Source: Stutzerimonas stutzeri KOS6
GTDB taxonomy: Bacteria; Pseudomonadota; Gammaproteobacteria; Pseudomonadales; Pseudomonadaceae
Assembly: GCF_000307775.2 (NCBI RefSeq)
Contig: NZ_KK020676.1
Location: 2,026,884-2,090,883, forward strand
Reading direction: 5' to 3'
DNA length: 64,000 nt
In this document: in pieces, positions 9,701 to 20,725 of the stretch
Numbering within the stretch: the first letter of the stretch is position 1
How the letters are laid out: the number at the start of each line of letters is the position of its first letter
The notes under the pieces: generated by a model
The model's database searches: none
What the model was told of the DNA's origin: nothing
What the model saw: the letters and a program-made list of their open reading frames with translations, nothing else
Program-made: the position numbers and the translations under genes

Positions 9701-9862
9701 GACGGACGCACCGTGCACCAGGTCGGCATCCCGATCCACTGGGGCTTCACCGGCGTGGCCAGGAAGGCCCACCTGACCAACACGCTGACGCCCTTCGTGG
9801 GTGACGGCAATACCCAGACCCCGGAATTCAAGTCGTTCCTGGTGAACGTCGAGAAGCTATAG
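6797..9862 (+). CDS. fdnG: formate dehydrogenase-N alpha subunit, selenocysteine-containing
   Basis: Catalytic molybdenum (bis-MGD) subunit oxidising formate in the periplasm. The UGA at 7388-7390 interrupts the frame at residue 198. I read it as selenocysteine: the context [22 protein letters not shown] matches E. coli FdnG around U196, and translation continues in frame to 9862 (1021 aa). A twin-arginine signal (SRRQFLKFG, with Ala-rich tail ending EAQA) directs Tat export. A [4Fe-4S] site is formed by C52, C55, C59 and C94. AGGAGA precedes the ATG. A SECIS hairpin follows the UGA. Sec insertion needs selA/selB/selC, none in this window. Automated annotation often splits this gene in two or calls it a pseudogene. 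Confidence 0.95.
7398..7431 (+). promoter_or_regulatory. bacterial SECIS element for UGA-Sec decoding in fdnG
   Basis: Begins seven bases after the UGA. An upper stem GGCA (7405-7408) / TGCC (7414-7417) closes the pentaloop GGTCT (7409-7413), the SelB-binding apical loop of E. coli fdhF/fdnG SECIS. A lower pairing CGAC (7398-7401) with GTCG (7428-7431) extends it. The distance from UGA to apical loop is as expected for bacterial SECIS elements. Confidence 0.85.
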
Positions 9863-9872
9863 GAGACGCCTG

Positions 9873-10811
9873 ATGCGAGGTGACCAGATCAACCTGCAGA
9901 ACATCATCGCGCGTTCGGCGACTACCGAGCCCTCGCCACAGATTCGCTCCGGTGGCGTGGAAAAGGTGACCAAGCTGATTGATGTGTCGGTGTGCATCGG
10001 CTGCAAGGCCTGCCAGGTCGCGTGTATGGAGTGGAACGACCTGCGCGACGAGGTCGGCGAATGCGACGGCACCTACAACGCCCCGCAGGACCTGACGCCG
10101 TCGTCCTTCGAAGTCATGCGCTTTTCCGAGTACGAGAACGAGGAGGGCGACCTGGAGTGGCTGATCCGCAAGGACAACTGCATGCACTGCGCCGAGCCGG
10201 GCTGCCTCAAGGCTTGTCCGTCGCCCGGCGCCATCGTGCAGTACGCCAACGGCATCGTCGACTTCAACTCCGAGCACTGCATCGGCTGCGGTTACTGCGT
10301 GGCCGGGTGCCCGTTCAACATTCCGCGCATCTCCAAGAAGGACAACAAGGCCTACAAGTGCACGCTCTGCTCCGACCGTGTCTACCACGGCCTGGAGCCG
10401 GCCTGTGTGAAGAGCTGCCCGACCGGCTCGATCCAGTTCGGCACCAAGGAGCAGATGCTCGACTACGGCGCGCACCGGGTCGGCAAGCTCAAGGAGCGCG
10501 GCTACGAGAATGCCGGCATCTATGACCCCTCCGGAGTGGGTGGGACGCACGTGGTCTACGTACTGCAGCATGCCGACAAGCCGGAGATCTACAGCGGCCT
10601 GCCGAAGGATCCGCAGATCAGCCCGACGGTGGAGCTGTGGAAGGGCGTGACCAAGCCGCTGATGTCGGCGGTACTCGGCGTCTCGGTACTGGCCGGGTTT
10701 TTCCATTACATGACCAAGGGGCCGAAGGAGGAGCCCGAGGACGATCCCGACGCCGACAAGGCGGCCGCGGAACGTGAGCTGGACAGACGCGACGAGGAGC
10801 GGCGGCCATGA
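9873..10811 (+). CDS. fdnH: formate dehydrogenase-N beta (iron-sulfur) subunit
   Basis: Electron-transfer subunit, 312 aa, carrying four [4Fe-4S] ferredoxin-type sites. Visible Cys clusters are [42 protein letters not shown] and CTLC-x10-CVKSCP. A single C-terminal transmembrane helix ([17 protein letters not shown]) anchors it, as in FdnH, with an acidic/charged tail after it. It has no signal peptide of its own and is expected to be carried through the Tat system with FdnG. AGGAG is 9 nt before the ATG. It overlaps fdnI by 4 nt, so translation is probably coupled. Confidence 0.95.
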   Translation: MRGDQINLQNIIARSATTEPSPQIRSGGVEKVTKLIDVSVCIGCKACQVACMEWNDLRDEVGECDGTYNAPQDLTPSSFEVMRFSEYENEEGDLEWLIRKDNCMHCAEPGCLKACPSPGAIVQYANGIVDFNSEHCIGCGYCVAGCPFNIPRISKKDNKAYKCTLCSDRVYHGLEPACVKSCPTGSIQFGTKEQMLDYGAHRVGKLKERGYENAGIYDPSGVGGTHVVYVLQHADKPEIYSGLPKDPQISPTVELWKGVTKPLMSAVLGVSVLAGFFHYMTKGPKEEPEDDPDADKAAAERELDRRDEERRP

Positions 10812-11530
10812 GTCATTCCAATGTAGGCAAGGGCATCCTGCGCTATGGGCCCTGGGCGCGGGCGAACCACTGGATCGTCGCGATCTGCTTCGTGCTGCTC
10901 AGCCTCAGCGGACTGGCGCTGTTCTATCCGGCATTCTTCGGCCTCACCGCGCTGTTCGGCGGGCCGGAGCCGACGCGGATCGTGCACCCGTACATCGGCG
11001 TGTTCATGTCGCTGTTCTTCCTGATCCAGGCGGTGCGTTTCTTCCGCGCCAACCTGTTTCGCCGCTACGACGTGCAATGGGCGCGGCAGATCGGCGACGT
11101 GCTGTCCAACCGCGACGAACGACTGCCGCCGGTGGGGCAGAACAACGCCGGGCAGAAGCTGGTGTACTGGGTCTTCCTCGCCACGGTGCCGATCCTGCTG
11201 GTCACCGGCGTGGTGCTCTGGCGGCCCTGGATCGCCAGCGAGATGCCGGTCTGGGCGCTGCGCTGGGCGGTATTGATCCACGCGCTAACGGCCTTCGTCG
11301 CGATCCTCACGCTGATCATCCATATCTACTCCGCCATCTGGGTCAAGGGCTCCGTACGCGCCATGACCCAGGGGCGAGTCAGCCCGGCCTGGGCCAGGCA
11401 CCACCACAAGCTCTGGTACGACGAAGTCATGGCCGGCGAGAAGCACGGCGACGACAGCGCCTTGCCCCATCGCGAGCCCGGCGATGCGGCCGCGCCTGGA
11501 AATCGAACAGGAAAAGGGAGCCCGACATGA
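10808..11530 (+). CDS. fdnI: formate dehydrogenase-N gamma subunit, cytochrome b556
   Basis: Membrane di-heme cytochrome b passing electrons from FdnH to quinone. 240 aa with about four transmembrane segments ([72 protein letters not shown]). Candidate heme His residues lie in the first helix (NHWI) and in HALTAF / IIHIYSAIW. The start overlaps the fdnH stop (ATGA), and its own stop overlaps the fdhE start. The hydrophilic C-terminal ~50 residues are longer than in E. coli FdnI. Confidence 0.93.
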   Translation: MSHSNVGKGILRYGPWARANHWIVAICFVLLSLSGLALFYPAFFGLTALFGGPEPTRIVHPYIGVFMSLFFLIQAVRFFRANLFRRYDVQWARQIGDVLSNRDERLPPVGQNNAGQKLVYWVFLATVPILLVTGVVLWRPWIASEMPVWALRWAVLIHALTAFVAILTLIIHIYSAIWVKGSVRAMTQGRVSPAWARHHHKLWYDEVMAGEKHGDDSALPHREPGDAAAPGNRTGKGSPT

Positions 11531-12477
11531 AAGGAACGCGCGGAGCAGTTGGCCACGAGTTCGGCAACGCACCCACCACGATCATGGAGCCGCCGCAGGT
11601 GGTGCTGCCCGACGACCAGCTGTTCAGTCGGCGAGCGCTGCGTTTGCGCGAGCTGATGGTCATGGTCCCGGCGCTGGATGAATTCCTCGACTTCATGGCG
11701 CGTCTGGCCCAGGCCCAGCAGCAGGTTTTCGGCGGTCGCGAGCCGGCCTGGCGCCCGGCGCCGGATGCGTTCGACCAGGCATTCGCCCATCGCATGCCGC
11801 CGCTGGGCTTCCGTGCGCTGCGCCGCGATCTCGATTGGCAGGCCGATCTGAGCGCCATCCTCGATGCCCTGGCCTTGCATGTCGGGGAGCGGCAACGGCC
11901 TTTGCTACAGGCCCTGCGCAGCCTCGGTGCGGATGAGTTGCAGGCGATCGCCGAGGATGTGCTGGAGCAGCGCAGTGGCAGCGAGGCCAGCCGCGGGTTG
12001 ATGCCCCTGGTCGCCGCTGCCTTGCAGGTCAGCTGGGCGCGCCTGGCGGCAGGCCTGCCACGCGCGCCGGCCCAACCGCTGGACGACGCCCGGGCGCTGT
12101 GCCCCTCTTGCGGCTCGCCCCCGGTGGCCAGCGTGGTGCACAACGAACCACATCGCAGCGGCGTGCGCTTCCTGCACTGTGCGCTATGCGCGACGGAGTG
12201 GCATCTGGAGCGGGTCAAGTGCAGCAACTGCGAAACCGGCGGCCAGTTGCTCTACGTCGGGTTGAACGACCAGCAGGGTGAGCCTTTCCTGCCCGTGCAG
12301 GCGGAAGCCTGCGGCGCCTGTGAAAGCTACCTGAAGATCGTACTGCGGCAGATCCAGGGCCGCGCCGACCCGGTCGCCGACGATCTCGCCAGCCTGCCGC
12401 TGGACTTGATGCTGGCCGAGCAGGGGAGCTACGCCAGGAGTGGCTACAACCCGCTGCTGGTATTCGGTGACGACTAG
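11527..12477 (+). CDS. fdhE: FdhE, formate dehydrogenase maturation protein
   Basis: 316-aa cytoplasmic chaperone-like protein needed for activation of Tat-exported formate dehydrogenases. The C-terminal half has rubredoxin-like CxxC pairs: LCPSCGSPP, HCALCATEW, VKCSNCETG and EACGACESY, matching FdhE. The N-terminal half is helical. The start ATG overlaps the fdnI stop (ATGA), so fdnG-H-I-fdhE form one operon. No selA/selB follow, unlike the arrangement I recall in P. aeruginosa; the next gene is convergent. Confidence 0.92.
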   Translation: MKGTRGAVGHEFGNAPTTIMEPPQVVLPDDQLFSRRALRLRELMVMVPALDEFLDFMARLAQAQQQVFGGREPAWRPAPDAFDQAFAHRMPPLGFRALRRDLDWQADLSAILDALALHVGERQRPLLQALRSLGADELQAIAEDVLEQRSGSEASRGLMPLVAAALQVSWARLAAGLPRAPAQPLDDARALCPSCGSPPVASVVHNEPHRSGVRFLHCALCATEWHLERVKCSNCETGGQLLYVGLNDQQGEPFLPVQAEACGACESYLKIVLRQIQGRADPVADDLASLPLDLMLAEQGSYARSGYNPLLVFGDD

Positions 12478-12641
12478 CCAGCGGGCTGCGCGCTGTCGAT
12501 ATCCACCACCGTCTGATCGCCGTATGGCGAGCCGGGCTTGTACTCGTCCAGCTCGTCGGCACAGGGCACCTGCGGCACGTCGCCTGGCTTGTCATGCATG
12601 ATCGGGTCGGGTTGCGGGACATCGGGCCGTGGGTGGGTCAT
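12474..12641 (-). CDS. small acidic Pro/Asp-rich protein, unknown function
   Basis: 55 aa, beginning MTHPRPDVPQPDPIMHDKPG and containing VPCADELDEYKPGSPYGD. No signal peptide or membrane segment; probably disordered. AGGAG lies 7 nt before the ATG, the best support for it being real. It converges on fdhE, with stop codons overlapping by a few bases. I do not recognise a named family. Confidence 0.6.
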   Translation of the reverse strand: MTHPRPDVPQPDPIMHDKPGDVPQVPCADELDEYKPGSPYGDQTVVDIDSAQPAG

Positions 12642-12978
12642 GGTCGTTCTCCTGACGGCGAAGCTGCCGGCTCGGCAGCGCGGGGCGTTCTGCATTGAGG
12701 TGTCTGGCTGGCTGGGGTTCCAGCCAGCCGTCGGCTCCCGCGCCAGCGGCGACAGCCGGCCCGATGGCGTTGCGTCGCAGCGCGCCCGCCACCGCCGGCA
12801 CTCCCGACCGATCACCGAAAGGCCCCCGCCAATGGCCGCGCAGGGCTGAACTTTCCCGGGCCCACTGGCTCGGAAGAAAGAGCCGACAAAACCGTACCGG
12901 TCGCCTCCGAACCGCACGATGACGCACCCAGAGGCGGCTCGGGCAACCCGCACCCTTGCGCCCCCAGGAGCCCGTTCG
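12642..12978. other. 337-bp divergent intergenic region with a perfect hairpin
   Basis: Separates the small minus-strand gene from glgE. A perfect inverted repeat, GGCTGGCTGG (12706-12715), loop GGTT, CCAGCCAGCC (12720-12729), lies 65-88 bp upstream of the minus-strand start. Neither side has a T-run, so it is not a standard terminator. I see no convincing sigma-70 promoter. An in-frame extension of glgE to 12919 exists but lacks a ribosome site. Confidence 0.5.
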
Positions 12979-14991
12979 ATGAGCGATGTACAGCCCAACG
13001 CGACGTTTCACCCTCGACTCGAAGACGCCCTGCAGATGCCCCGCATCGCCATAGAAGCCACTCTGCCCGTGGTGGATGGCGGTCGTTTCGCGGCCAAGGC
13101 GATCATCGGCCAGCCGGTCGTCGTCACCAGCAGGATCTTCGCCGATGGGCACGACCAGCTCGCCGCGGCGGTGTGCTGGCGCGAGAAGGGCGAGAGTAGC
13201 TGGTGTCGGGCGCGCTTGAAGCTGCTCGGCAACGATGGCTGGCAGGGCCAGTTCACTCCGACACAGGTGGCAGAGCACGAGTTCGTCATCGAGGCCTGGT
13301 GGGACATCTTCGAAACCTATCGCTACGAGCTGTCGAAGAAACACACCGCTGGCGTGCCGGTGCCGCTGGAGCTGGAAGAAGGCAGGATGCTGCTGGAGAA
13401 GGCCGCCGCCCGCGCCCAGGGCGAGAACCGCGCGACTCTGGAAGATCTGCTGCACCGTCTGGGCACCTCGCACCTGGACGACGAGCGCGTGTCGCTGCTG
13501 CTGGCAGCGGAAACCGCTGCCGCGATGGCGGCGGCCGATCCGCGTGAACACTGCAGCCGCAGCCCGCTGTATCCGCTGGATGTAGAGCGCCCGCTGGCAC
13601 AGTTTGCCAGCTGGTACGAGCTGTTCCCGCGCTCGGAAACCGACGATCCCGAGCGTCACGGTACGTTCCGCGACGTGCACAAGCGGTTGCCGGCCATTCG
13701 CGACATGGGCTTCGATGTGCTGTATTTCCCGCCGATTCATCCGATCGGCCGGAAACACCGCAAAGGCCCGAACAACAGTCTGCAGGCAGGCCCGAACGAT
13801 CCGGGCAGTCCCTATGCCATCGGCAGCGAAGAAGGCGGCCACGACGCGATTCATCCGCAGCTGGGCACGCTGGACGATTTCCGCGAGCTGGTTGCAGCCG
13901 CCCGCGAGCACGGACTGGAGATCGCCCTCGATTTCGCCATACAGTGCTCGCAGGATCACCCCTGGCTGAAAGAGCATCCGGGCTGGTTCTCCTGGAGGCC
14001 GGACGGCAGCATCAAATACGCGGAAAACCCTCCGAAGAAATACCAGGACATCGTCAACGTCGACTTCTACTCCGAGGACGCCAAGCCCGATCTCTGGCTG
14101 GCCCTGCGCGACGTGGTCTGGCACTGGGTGGAGCAGGGCGTGAAGGTCTTTCGCGTCGACAATCCGCACACCAAGCCGCTGCCGTTCTGGGAGTGGCTGA
14201 TCGCCGATATCCGCGAGCGCGACCGCGACGTGATGTTCCTCTCCGAGGCGTTCACTCGCCCCGGCATGATGGCGCGGCTGGGCAAGATCGGTTACAGCCA
14301 GAGCTATACCTACTTCACCTGGCGTAACACCAAGGCCGAGCTCAGCGAGTACCTCACGGAGCTGAACGAGCCGCCGCTGCGCGACTGCTACCGCCCCAAC
14401 TTCTTCGTCAACACGCCGGACATCAACCCGTTCTTCCTGCAGGACTCGGGGCGTGCGGGCTTTCTGATCCGCGCTGCGCTGGCGACCATGGGTTCGGGGC
14501 TGTGGGGCATGTACTCGGGCTTCGAGCTGTGCGAATCGGCGGCGGTTCCCGGCAAGGAGGAGTACCTGGACTCGGAGAAATACCAGCTTCGCGTCCGCGA
14601 CTACCACGCGCCGGGCAACATTGTCGCCGAGATCGCCCAGCTCAACCGCATCCGCCGACAGAACCCGGCGCTGCAGACCCACCTCGGCTTCAAGGCCTAT
14701 CTGGCCTGGAACGACAACATCCTCTATTTCGGCAAGCGCACGCCCGACTTGTCGAACTTCATCCTGATCGCCATCAGCCTCGATCCGAACAATGCCCAGG
14801 AGGCGCATTTCGAATTGCCGCTATGGGAACTCGGCTTGCCCGACGACGCCCATACCCAGGGCGAGGACCTGATGAACGGCCATCGCTGGACCTGGTACGG
14901 CAAGACGCAGTGGATGCGCATCGAGCCCTGGCATCTGCCTTTCGGCATCTGGCGACTGACGGCGCAGCAGCCCGACCCGGACCTCAAGTAG
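12979..14991 (+). CDS. glgE: GlgE alpha-1,4-glucan:maltose-1-phosphate maltosyltransferase
   Basis: GH13_3 enzyme that extends alpha-1,4-glucan using maltose-1-phosphate. 670 aa from the ATG at 12979, chosen because CAGGAG lies 8 nt upstream. An N-terminal helical/beta domain (residues ~1-180) precedes the (beta/alpha)8 barrel. Catalytic residues: nucleophile D394 in VFRVDNPHTKP and acid/base E423 in FLSEAFTRP, the positions I recall for Streptomyces GlgE. The RKHRKGPNN segment contributes to substrate binding. It is followed by treS-mak, which supplies the maltose-1-phosphate, then glgB. Confidence 0.95.
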   Translation: MSDVQPNATFHPRLEDALQMPRIAIEATLPVVDGGRFAAKAIIGQPVVVTSRIFADGHDQLAAAVCWREKGESSWCRARLKLLGNDGWQGQFTPTQVAEHEFVIEAWWDIFETYRYELSKKHTAGVPVPLELEEGRMLLEKAAARAQGENRATLEDLLHRLGTSHLDDERVSLLLAAETAAAMAAADPREHCSRSPLYPLDVERPLAQFASWYELFPRSETDDPERHGTFRDVHKRLPAIRDMGFDVLYFPPIHPIGRKHRKGPNNSLQAGPNDPGSPYAIGSEEGGHDAIHPQLGTLDDFRELVAAAREHGLEIALDFAIQCSQDHPWLKEHPGWFSWRPDGSIKYAENPPKKYQDIVNVDFYSEDAKPDLWLALRDVVWHWVEQGVKVFRVDNPHTKPLPFWEWLIADIRERDRDVMFLSEAFTRPGMMARLGKIGYSQSYTYFTWRNTKAELSEYLTELNEPPLRDCYRPNFFVNTPDINPFFLQDSGRAGFLIRAALATMGSGLWGMYSGFELCESAAVPGKEEYLDSEKYQLRVRDYHAPGNIVAEIAQLNRIRRQNPALQTHLGFKAYLAWNDNILYFGKRTPDLSNFILIAISLDPNNAQEAHFELPLWELGLPDDAHTQGEDLMNGHRWTWYGKTQWMRIEPWHLPFGIWRLTAQQPDPDLK

Positions 14992-15077
14992 ATTCTAGAT
15001 TAGATACTTAAATCGTTTTTAATCAGAGTGTTAGACGGCTTTTAGAATGTCGTTTCCAGGTTCTATTCATCTTGCCC

Positions 15078-15100
15078 AGCCCGCAGTTCAGGTGCGGGCT
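15078..15100. other. hairpin between glgE and treS
   Basis: AGCCCGCA (15078-15085), 7-nt loop, TGCGGGCT (15093-15100). No T-tract follows, so a full terminator is unlikely. It sits 26 bp before the treS start in a 135-bp AT-richer gap and may affect mRNA processing or treS translation. Confidence 0.4.
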
Positions 15101-15126
15101 TACGCACCGCTACAGGAATGAAGAAC

Positions 15127-18100
15127 ATGGCAAAACCGCGCAAACCGGCTGCTTTCATCAAGGATCCGCTCTGGTACAAGGACGCGGTGGTGTACCAGGT
15201 TCATCTGAAATCTTTCTACGACTCGAACAACGATGGCGTCGGCGACTTCGTCGGGCTGATCGAAAAACTGGACTACATCGCCGACCTCGGGGTGAACACC
15301 ATCTGGCTTCTGCCGTTCTACCCCTCGCCGCGGCGCGACGATGGCTATGACATTGCCGATTACCGCGGTGTACATCCCGAATACGGCGGCATGGCCGACG
15401 CCAGGCGTTTCATCGCCGAGGCGCACAGGCGCGGGCTGCGGGTGATCACCGAACTGGTCATCAACCACACCTCCGACCAGCACCCGTGGTTCCAACGCGC
15501 ACGCAAGGCGCGCAAAGGCTCGGCTGCGCGCAACTTCTACGTCTGGTCGGATACCGACGACAAGTACCAGGGCACGCGGATCATCTTCCTCGACACCGAG
15601 AAATCCAACTGGACCTGGGACCCAGTGGCCAAGCAGTACTTCTGGCACCGCTTCTATTCGCACCAGCCGGATCTCAACTTCGACAATCCGCAGGTGATGA
15701 AGGCCGTGCTGGCGGTGATGCGCTACTGGCTCGACATGGGCATCGACGGTTTGCGGCTGGACGCGATTCCCTATCTGGTCGAGCGCGACGGCACCAACAA
15801 CGAGAACCTGCCGGAAACCCATACGGTGCTCAAGGCGATCCGCGCCGAGATCGACGCCAACTACCCCGACCGCATGCTGCTGGCCGAGGCCAATCAATGG
15901 CCGGAGGACACCCAGCTGTATTTCGGCGGCGAGGATGGCGGGCCGGGGGACGAGTGCCACATGGCCTTCCATTTCCCCTTGATGCCGCGCATGTACATGG
16001 CCATCGCCCAGGAGGACCGCTTTCCGATCACCGACATCCTGCGCCAGACCCCGGACATCCCGGAGAACTGCCAGTGGGCGATCTTCCTGCGCAACCACGA
16101 TGAGCTGACGCTGGAGATGGTGACCGACAAGGAGCGCGACTACCTGTGGAACTACTACGCCTCGGACAAGCGCGCGCGTATCAACCTCGGCATCCGTCGT
16201 CGCCTGGCACCGCTGCTGGAGCGCGACCGTCGGCGTATCGAGCTGCTCAACAGCCTGCTGCTGTCGATGCCCGGCACCCCGGTCATCTATTACGGTGACG
16301 AGATCGGCATGGGCGACAACATCTTCCTCGGCGATCGCGACGGCGTGCGCACGCCGATGCAGTGGTCGGTAGACCGCAATGGCGGCTTCTCCCGCGCCGA
16401 TCCGCCGAATCTGGTATTGCCGCCGGTGATGGATCCGCTCTACGGCTACTACACGATCAACGTCGAGGCCCAGCAGCGCGATCCGCATTCGCTGCTCAAC
16501 TGGACGCGGCGGATGTTGACCATCCGCAAGCAGTTCAAGGCGTTCGGCCGTGGCACGCTGAGAATGCTGGCACCGAGCAACCGCCGCATCCTCGCGTATC
16601 TGCGCGAATTCACCGGCGTCAATGGCGAGACCGAAATCATCTTCTGCGTGGCCAATGTGTCCCGTTCGGCCCAGGCGGCGGAGCTGGAGATGTCGCAATA
16701 CGCCGGCATGGTGCCGGTCGAGATGGTCGGCGGCAGCGCGTTTCCGCCCATCGGCCAGTTGCCGTATCTGCTGACCCTTCCACCCTATGGCTTCTACTGG
16801 TTCCAGCTCGCGCCCACCAACCAGATGCCCAGCTGGCACCAAGAGCCGGTGGAAACCCTGCCCGATTTCCAGACCCTGGTGCTCAAGCGACTGGATACCC
16901 TGACCGCCGCCAACAGACGCATCCTGGAAACCGAGTCGCTACCGGCCTACCTGCCAAAACGGCGCTGGTTCGCCGCCAAGGACGTGCCAATCGACTCCGT
17001 TCACATCAATTATTGCGTACCTTTTGGCGATCCGAACCGGCCTGTGCTGCTCAGCGAACTGAGCGTGGAATCGGCCGGACGCAGCGATCTCTATCAGCTA
17101 CCGCTGGGATTCCTCGACGAAGCGGATTTCGACACCGTGCTGCCGCAACAACTGGCCATGGCGCGCGTGCGGCGCGGCCCGCGAGTCGGATTGATGACCG
17201 ATGCGTTCGCCCTCGAGCAGTTCATCAGCGCGGTCATCCAGGGCTTGCGCGATGAGCGCGTGGTGCCCTGCAACGACGGCGAGATACGCTTCGTGCCGAT
17301 GCCGCAACTGGCCGAGCTGCAACTGCCGGCTCATCCTGAAGTGCGTTACATCTCCGCCGAGCAGTCCAACAGCTCGGTGATCGTCAATAACAGCGTGATG
17401 CTCAAATTGCTCCGCCGGGTGGCGCCGGGGGTTCACCCTGAACTGGAAATGGGCGCCTTCCTTACCGCGGGTGGCTTCGCCCATATTTCCGCGATGCTCG
17501 GCCAGGTCAGTCGTATCAACAAGCAGGGCGAGCCAGTCGCGCTGATGGTGATCCAGCACTTCCTCGACAGCCAGGGCGACGCCTGGGAATGGACCCTGAA
17601 CAACCTCGACCGCGCCGTGCGCGACGAAATTGCCGGTGGCGTATCGCTGCACGAGAACCAGTTCAGCGCGCTCGATGAGCTGCAGGCCTTCAACCGGCTG
17701 CTCGGCCAGCGTCTTGGCGAGATGCATTGTGCTCTCGCCGCGCAGACCGATGACCCGGCCTTCGCCTACGAGAGCACCAGCGAGGCCAACGCCGAGCAAT
17801 GGGCGAAGAGCGTCTCCGACCAGCTGGAGCAGGCCCTGGCGCGTCTCGAAGAGCATCGTGCAAGCTTCGAGCGCAAGGACGCCACGGCGGTCGGCCAGTT
17901 GCTCGAACGTCGCGACGCGCTGCTCGCACAAGTGCAACGTCTGGCTGCTAGAACCCTGGGAGGCCTGCGGACCCGCGTGCATGGTGACTTGCACCTGGGG
18001 CAGGTGCTGGTGGTTCAGGGCGATGCCTATTTCATCGACTTCGAGGGCGAGCCAGCCCGGCCGCTGGATGAACGGCGCGCCAAACATAGTCCGTTCAAGG

Positions 18101-18453
18101 ATGTCTCAGGCCTGTTGCGCTCGTTCGAATACGCCGCGGCCATGACCATTCGCGGAGCACAGATCAGCGACAGCACGGCCGAAGCGGACCAGGTACGGCA
18201 ACGCATTGCCGCAAGCTACCGAAGCAGCGCGCGGGAAGCGTTCCTCGAGGCCTATCGCGAGGCGAGCGCGGAACTTGCCCATGCCTGGCTCAGCGAAGAT
18301 GGCGCGAATGCTGCACTGTTGCTGTTCAGCCTGGAAAAATGCGCCTACGAGATCGTCTACGAAGCGGAGAACCGCCCAGCCTGGTTGCCCGTCCCGCTAC
18401 AGGGACTGCTGGCCCTGGCACAACAGCTTTTCGATGGAGGTTCCAATGAGTGA
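15127..18453 (+). CDS. treS: trehalose synthase fused to maltokinase (TreS-Mak)
   Basis: Bifunctional enzyme, 1108 aa. Residues ~10-560 are a GH13_16 trehalose synthase interconverting maltose and trehalose, with D212 (LRLDA), E254 (LLAEANQ) and D325 (RNHDE). Residues ~580-1108 are a maltokinase (Pep2/Mak) with the phosphotransferase loop HGDLHLGQ and metal site IDFEGEP. The product, maltose-1-phosphate, feeds GlgE. The ATG at 15127 is preferred over 15118 because AGGA is then 9 nt away instead of directly abutting the start. The stop overlaps the glgB start by 8 nt. Confidence 0.94.
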   Translation: MAKPRKPAAFIKDPLWYKDAVVYQVHLKSFYDSNNDGVGDFVGLIEKLDYIADLGVNTIWLLPFYPSPRRDDGYDIADYRGVHPEYGGMADARRFIAEAHRRGLRVITELVINHTSDQHPWFQRARKARKGSAARNFYVWSDTDDKYQGTRIIFLDTEKSNWTWDPVAKQYFWHRFYSHQPDLNFDNPQVMKAVLAVMRYWLDMGIDGLRLDAIPYLVERDGTNNENLPETHTVLKAIRAEIDANYPDRMLLAEANQWPEDTQLYFGGEDGGPGDECHMAFHFPLMPRMYMAIAQEDRFPITDILRQTPDIPENCQWAIFLRNHDELTLEMVTDKERDYLWNYYASDKRARINLGIRRRLAPLLERDRRRIELLNSLLLSMPGTPVIYYGDEIGMGDNIFLGDRDGVRTPMQWSVDRNGGFSRADPPNLVLPPVMDPLYGYYTINVEAQQRDPHSLLNWTRRMLTIRKQFKAFGRGTLRMLAPSNRRILAYLREFTGVNGETEIIFCVANVSRSAQAAELEMSQYAGMVPVEMVGGSAFPPIGQLPYLLTLPPYGFYWFQLAPTNQMPSWHQEPVETLPDFQTLVLKRLDTLTAANRRILETESLPAYLPKRRWFAAKDVPIDSVHINYCVPFGDPNRPVLLSELSVESAGRSDLYQLPLGFLDEADFDTVLPQQLAMARVRRGPRVGLMTDAFALEQFISAVIQGLRDERVVPCNDGEIRFVPMPQLAELQLPAHPEVRYISAEQSNSSVIVNNSVMLKLLRRVAPGVHPELEMGAFLTAGGFAHISAMLGQVSRINKQGEPVALMVIQHFLDSQGDAWEWTLNNLDRAVRDEIAGGVSLHENQFSALDELQAFNRLLGQRLGEMHCALAAQTDDPAFAYESTSEANAEQWAKSVSDQLEQALARLEEHRASFERKDATAVGQLLERRDALLAQVQRLAARTLGGLRTRVHGDLHLGQVLVVQGDAYFIDFEGEPARPLDERRAKHSPFKDVSGLLRSFEYAAAMTIRGAQISDSTAEADQVRQRIAASYRSSAREAFLEAYREASAELAHAWLSEDGANAALLLFSLEKCAYEIVYEAENRPAWLPVPLQGLLALAQQLFDGGSNE

Positions 18454-20659
18454 TCGTCCGCTACTGACCATGCCTGGGGAAACCCTGATGCCCAGCGACG
18501 CCGATGTGGACGCCCTGGTGCGCGCCGAGCATGGCAATCCGTTTTCCATACTCGGACCTCATCCGGACGGGGAAGGGATGGTGATACGCGCCTACCTGCC
18601 CAATGCGCTGGGTGTCGAGGTCCTCGATCGGAGTGAGCAACTGCTGCTGGTGATGGAGCAGGGGCAGGTACCCGGCTTCTTCTTCACCCGGCTACCCCAT
18701 GCGCAACCCTACCTGCTGAAGATTCGCTGGGCCGGTGGCGAGCAGATCACCGAAGACCCGTACAGCTTCGGTCCGCAGCTGGGCGAACTGGACATGCACC
18801 TGTTCTCCGAAGGCAACCATCGGCAGATCGGCCGGGTGTTCGGCTCGCAGTTGATCGAGGCTGACGGTGTGCAGGGTGTGCGCTTCGCGGTCTGGGCACC
18901 GAACGCGCGCCGTGTATCGGTGGTCGGCAGTTTCAATGGCTGGGACGGTCGCCGGCATCCGATGCGGCTGCGCTTTCCTTCCGGGGTGTGGGAGCTTTTC
19001 ATTCCCCGACTGCAGCCCGGCGACACCTACAAGTACGAGATTCTCGGTCCTCACGGCATCCTGCCGCTGAAGGCCGACCCCGTTGCGCTGGCCACCGAGC
19101 ATCCGCCGGGCACCGCGTCCGTCATCGCGCGACCGCTGGATTACCAGTGGAAAGACCAGGCCTGGCTGCAGCGGCGCAGCTCTCGGCAATCGGTCGACGC
19201 ACCGATGACCATCTACGAACTGCACGCCGGCTCCTGGCGGCGCGATGGGGGCGATCATGGCCGGTTGTACGACTGGCACGAGCTGGCCGAGCGACTGATT
19301 CCCTATGTCGTGGACCTGGGCTTCACGCATATTGAGCTGATGCCCATCATGGAGCACCCGTTCGGTGGTTCCTGGGGCTACCAGCTGCTTTCGCAGTTCG
19401 CACCCAGCGCGCGCTATGGCAACGCCCATGACTTCGCCGAGTTCGTCGATGCGTGCCACGCCGCTGGCATCGGCGTGATCCTCGACTGGGTCCCGGCCCA
19501 CTTTCCCACCGATGCCCATGGCCTGGGTGAATTCGACGGAACGGCGCTGTACGAGTACGCGCACCCGTTCGAGGGCTTCCACCAGGATTGGGATACCTAC
19601 ATCTACAACCTCGGCCGTACCGAGGTGCACGGCTTCATGCTGGCCTCGGCGCTGCACTGGCTACGCGAATTCCACGTCGATGCGCTACGCGTGGATGCCG
19701 TGGCTTCGATGCTCTACCGCGACTACTCGCGCCAGGAGGGCGAATGGATTCCCAACCGCCATGGTGGTCGCGAGAATCTCGAGGCGATCGACTTTCTGCG
19801 TCATCTGAATGACGTGGTGGCCACCGAAACACCGGGTGCGCTGGTGATCGCAGAAGAGTCCACCGCATTTCCCGGTGTCAGCAAGCCCACCAGCGAAGGC
19901 GGCCTTGGTTTCTCCTACAAGTGGAACATGGGCTGGATGCATGACTCGCTGAAGTACATCCAGGAAGACCCGATCAACCGGCAATATCACCACGACCAGA
20001 TGACGTTCAGCCTGGTGTATGCCTATTCCGAGCACTTCGTCCTGCCGATTTCCCATGACGAAGTGGTTCACGGAAAGGGGTCGCTGATCGACAAGATGCC
20101 GGGCGATCGCTGGCAGAAGTTCGCCAACCTGCGTGCCTACCTGTCGTTCATGTGGATGCACCCGGGCAAGAAGCTATTGTTCATGGGTTGCGAGTTCGGC
20201 CAGTGGCGCGAGTGGAGCCATGATCGCGAGCTGGACTGGTATCTGCTCGACGAGCCGGACCATCGCGGCGTACAGAACCTGGTGCGTGATCTCAATCACC
20301 TGTACAGCCGGGAGCCTGCACTGCACGAACTGGACAGCGATCCACGTGGTTTTCAGTGGCTGATCGGCGACGATCGCGCCAACAGCGTATTCGCCTGGCT
20401 GCGCAAGAGCTCCGACGGCCGGCCGCTATTGGTGGTGGCCAACTTCACGCCGGTCGTGCGCGAGGGCTATCGCATCGGTGTCCCGCTGGATACCCGCTGG
20501 CTGGAAGTATTCAACAGCGATGCCGAGTGCTACGGCGGCTCCAACACCGGCAACGGCGGCGGCATGCTTGCCGAGCCGGTGGAGAGCCACGGCGAGAAGG
20601 TCTCGCTGTCGCTGACCCTGCCGCCACTGGGTGTGCTGGTGCTGCGGCCGCAGGTTTAG
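18446..20659 (+). CDS. glgB: 1,4-alpha-glucan branching enzyme
   Basis: GH13_9 enzyme creating alpha-1,6 branches. 737 aa with an N-terminal CBM48-type N1/N2 region (residues ~20-220; [29 protein letters not shown]), the catalytic barrel and a C-terminal beta domain. Catalytic residues: D417 (LRVDAVASM), E470 (IAEEST), and the third Asp in [14 protein letters not shown]. The start is the ATG at 18446, preceded by GGAGG inside the treS end. It is the last gene of glgE-treS-glgB; a strong terminator follows within 50 bp. Confidence 0.95.
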   Translation: MSDRPLLTMPGETLMPSDADVDALVRAEHGNPFSILGPHPDGEGMVIRAYLPNALGVEVLDRSEQLLLVMEQGQVPGFFFTRLPHAQPYLLKIRWAGGEQITEDPYSFGPQLGELDMHLFSEGNHRQIGRVFGSQLIEADGVQGVRFAVWAPNARRVSVVGSFNGWDGRRHPMRLRFPSGVWELFIPRLQPGDTYKYEILGPHGILPLKADPVALATEHPPGTASVIARPLDYQWKDQAWLQRRSSRQSVDAPMTIYELHAGSWRRDGGDHGRLYDWHELAERLIPYVVDLGFTHIELMPIMEHPFGGSWGYQLLSQFAPSARYGNAHDFAEFVDACHAAGIGVILDWVPAHFPTDAHGLGEFDGTALYEYAHPFEGFHQDWDTYIYNLGRTEVHGFMLASALHWLREFHVDALRVDAVASMLYRDYSRQEGEWIPNRHGGRENLEAIDFLRHLNDVVATETPGALVIAEESTAFPGVSKPTSEGGLGFSYKWNMGWMHDSLKYIQEDPINRQYHHDQMTFSLVYAYSEHFVLPISHDEVVHGKGSLIDKMPGDRWQKFANLRAYLSFMWMHPGKKLLFMGCEFGQWREWSHDRELDWYLLDEPDHRGVQNLVRDLNHLYSREPALHELDSDPRGFQWLIGDDRANSVFAWLRKSSDGRPLLVVANFTPVVREGYRIGVPLDTRWLEVFNSDAECYGGSNTGNGGGMLAEPVESHGEKVSLSLTLPPLGVLVLRPQV

Positions 20660-20671
20660 CAAGATGAGGAG

Positions 20672-20705
20672 AAACGCCACTCGGGGCAGCCCGGGTGGCG
20701 TTTTT
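20672..20705 (+). terminator. rho-independent terminator after glgB
   Basis: AAACGCCACTCGGG pairs with CCCGGGTGGCGTTTTT around loop GCAG: a 14-bp stem with one G-T pair and a T5 tract. It ends the glgE-treS-glgB transcript. Confidence 0.9.
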
Positions 20706-20725
20706 GCTTCTATCGCAGCTCGATC

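Noticed and set aside
12592..14808. 738-aa minus-strand ORF opposite glgE
   Set aside because: Antisense shadow of glgE with no recognisable domain. Only the short 12474-12641 gene, in the same frame, has an independent ribosome site.
15078..15100. Transcription terminator between glgE and treS
   Set aside because: The hairpin lacks a T-run on either strand, and the genes probably form one operon.
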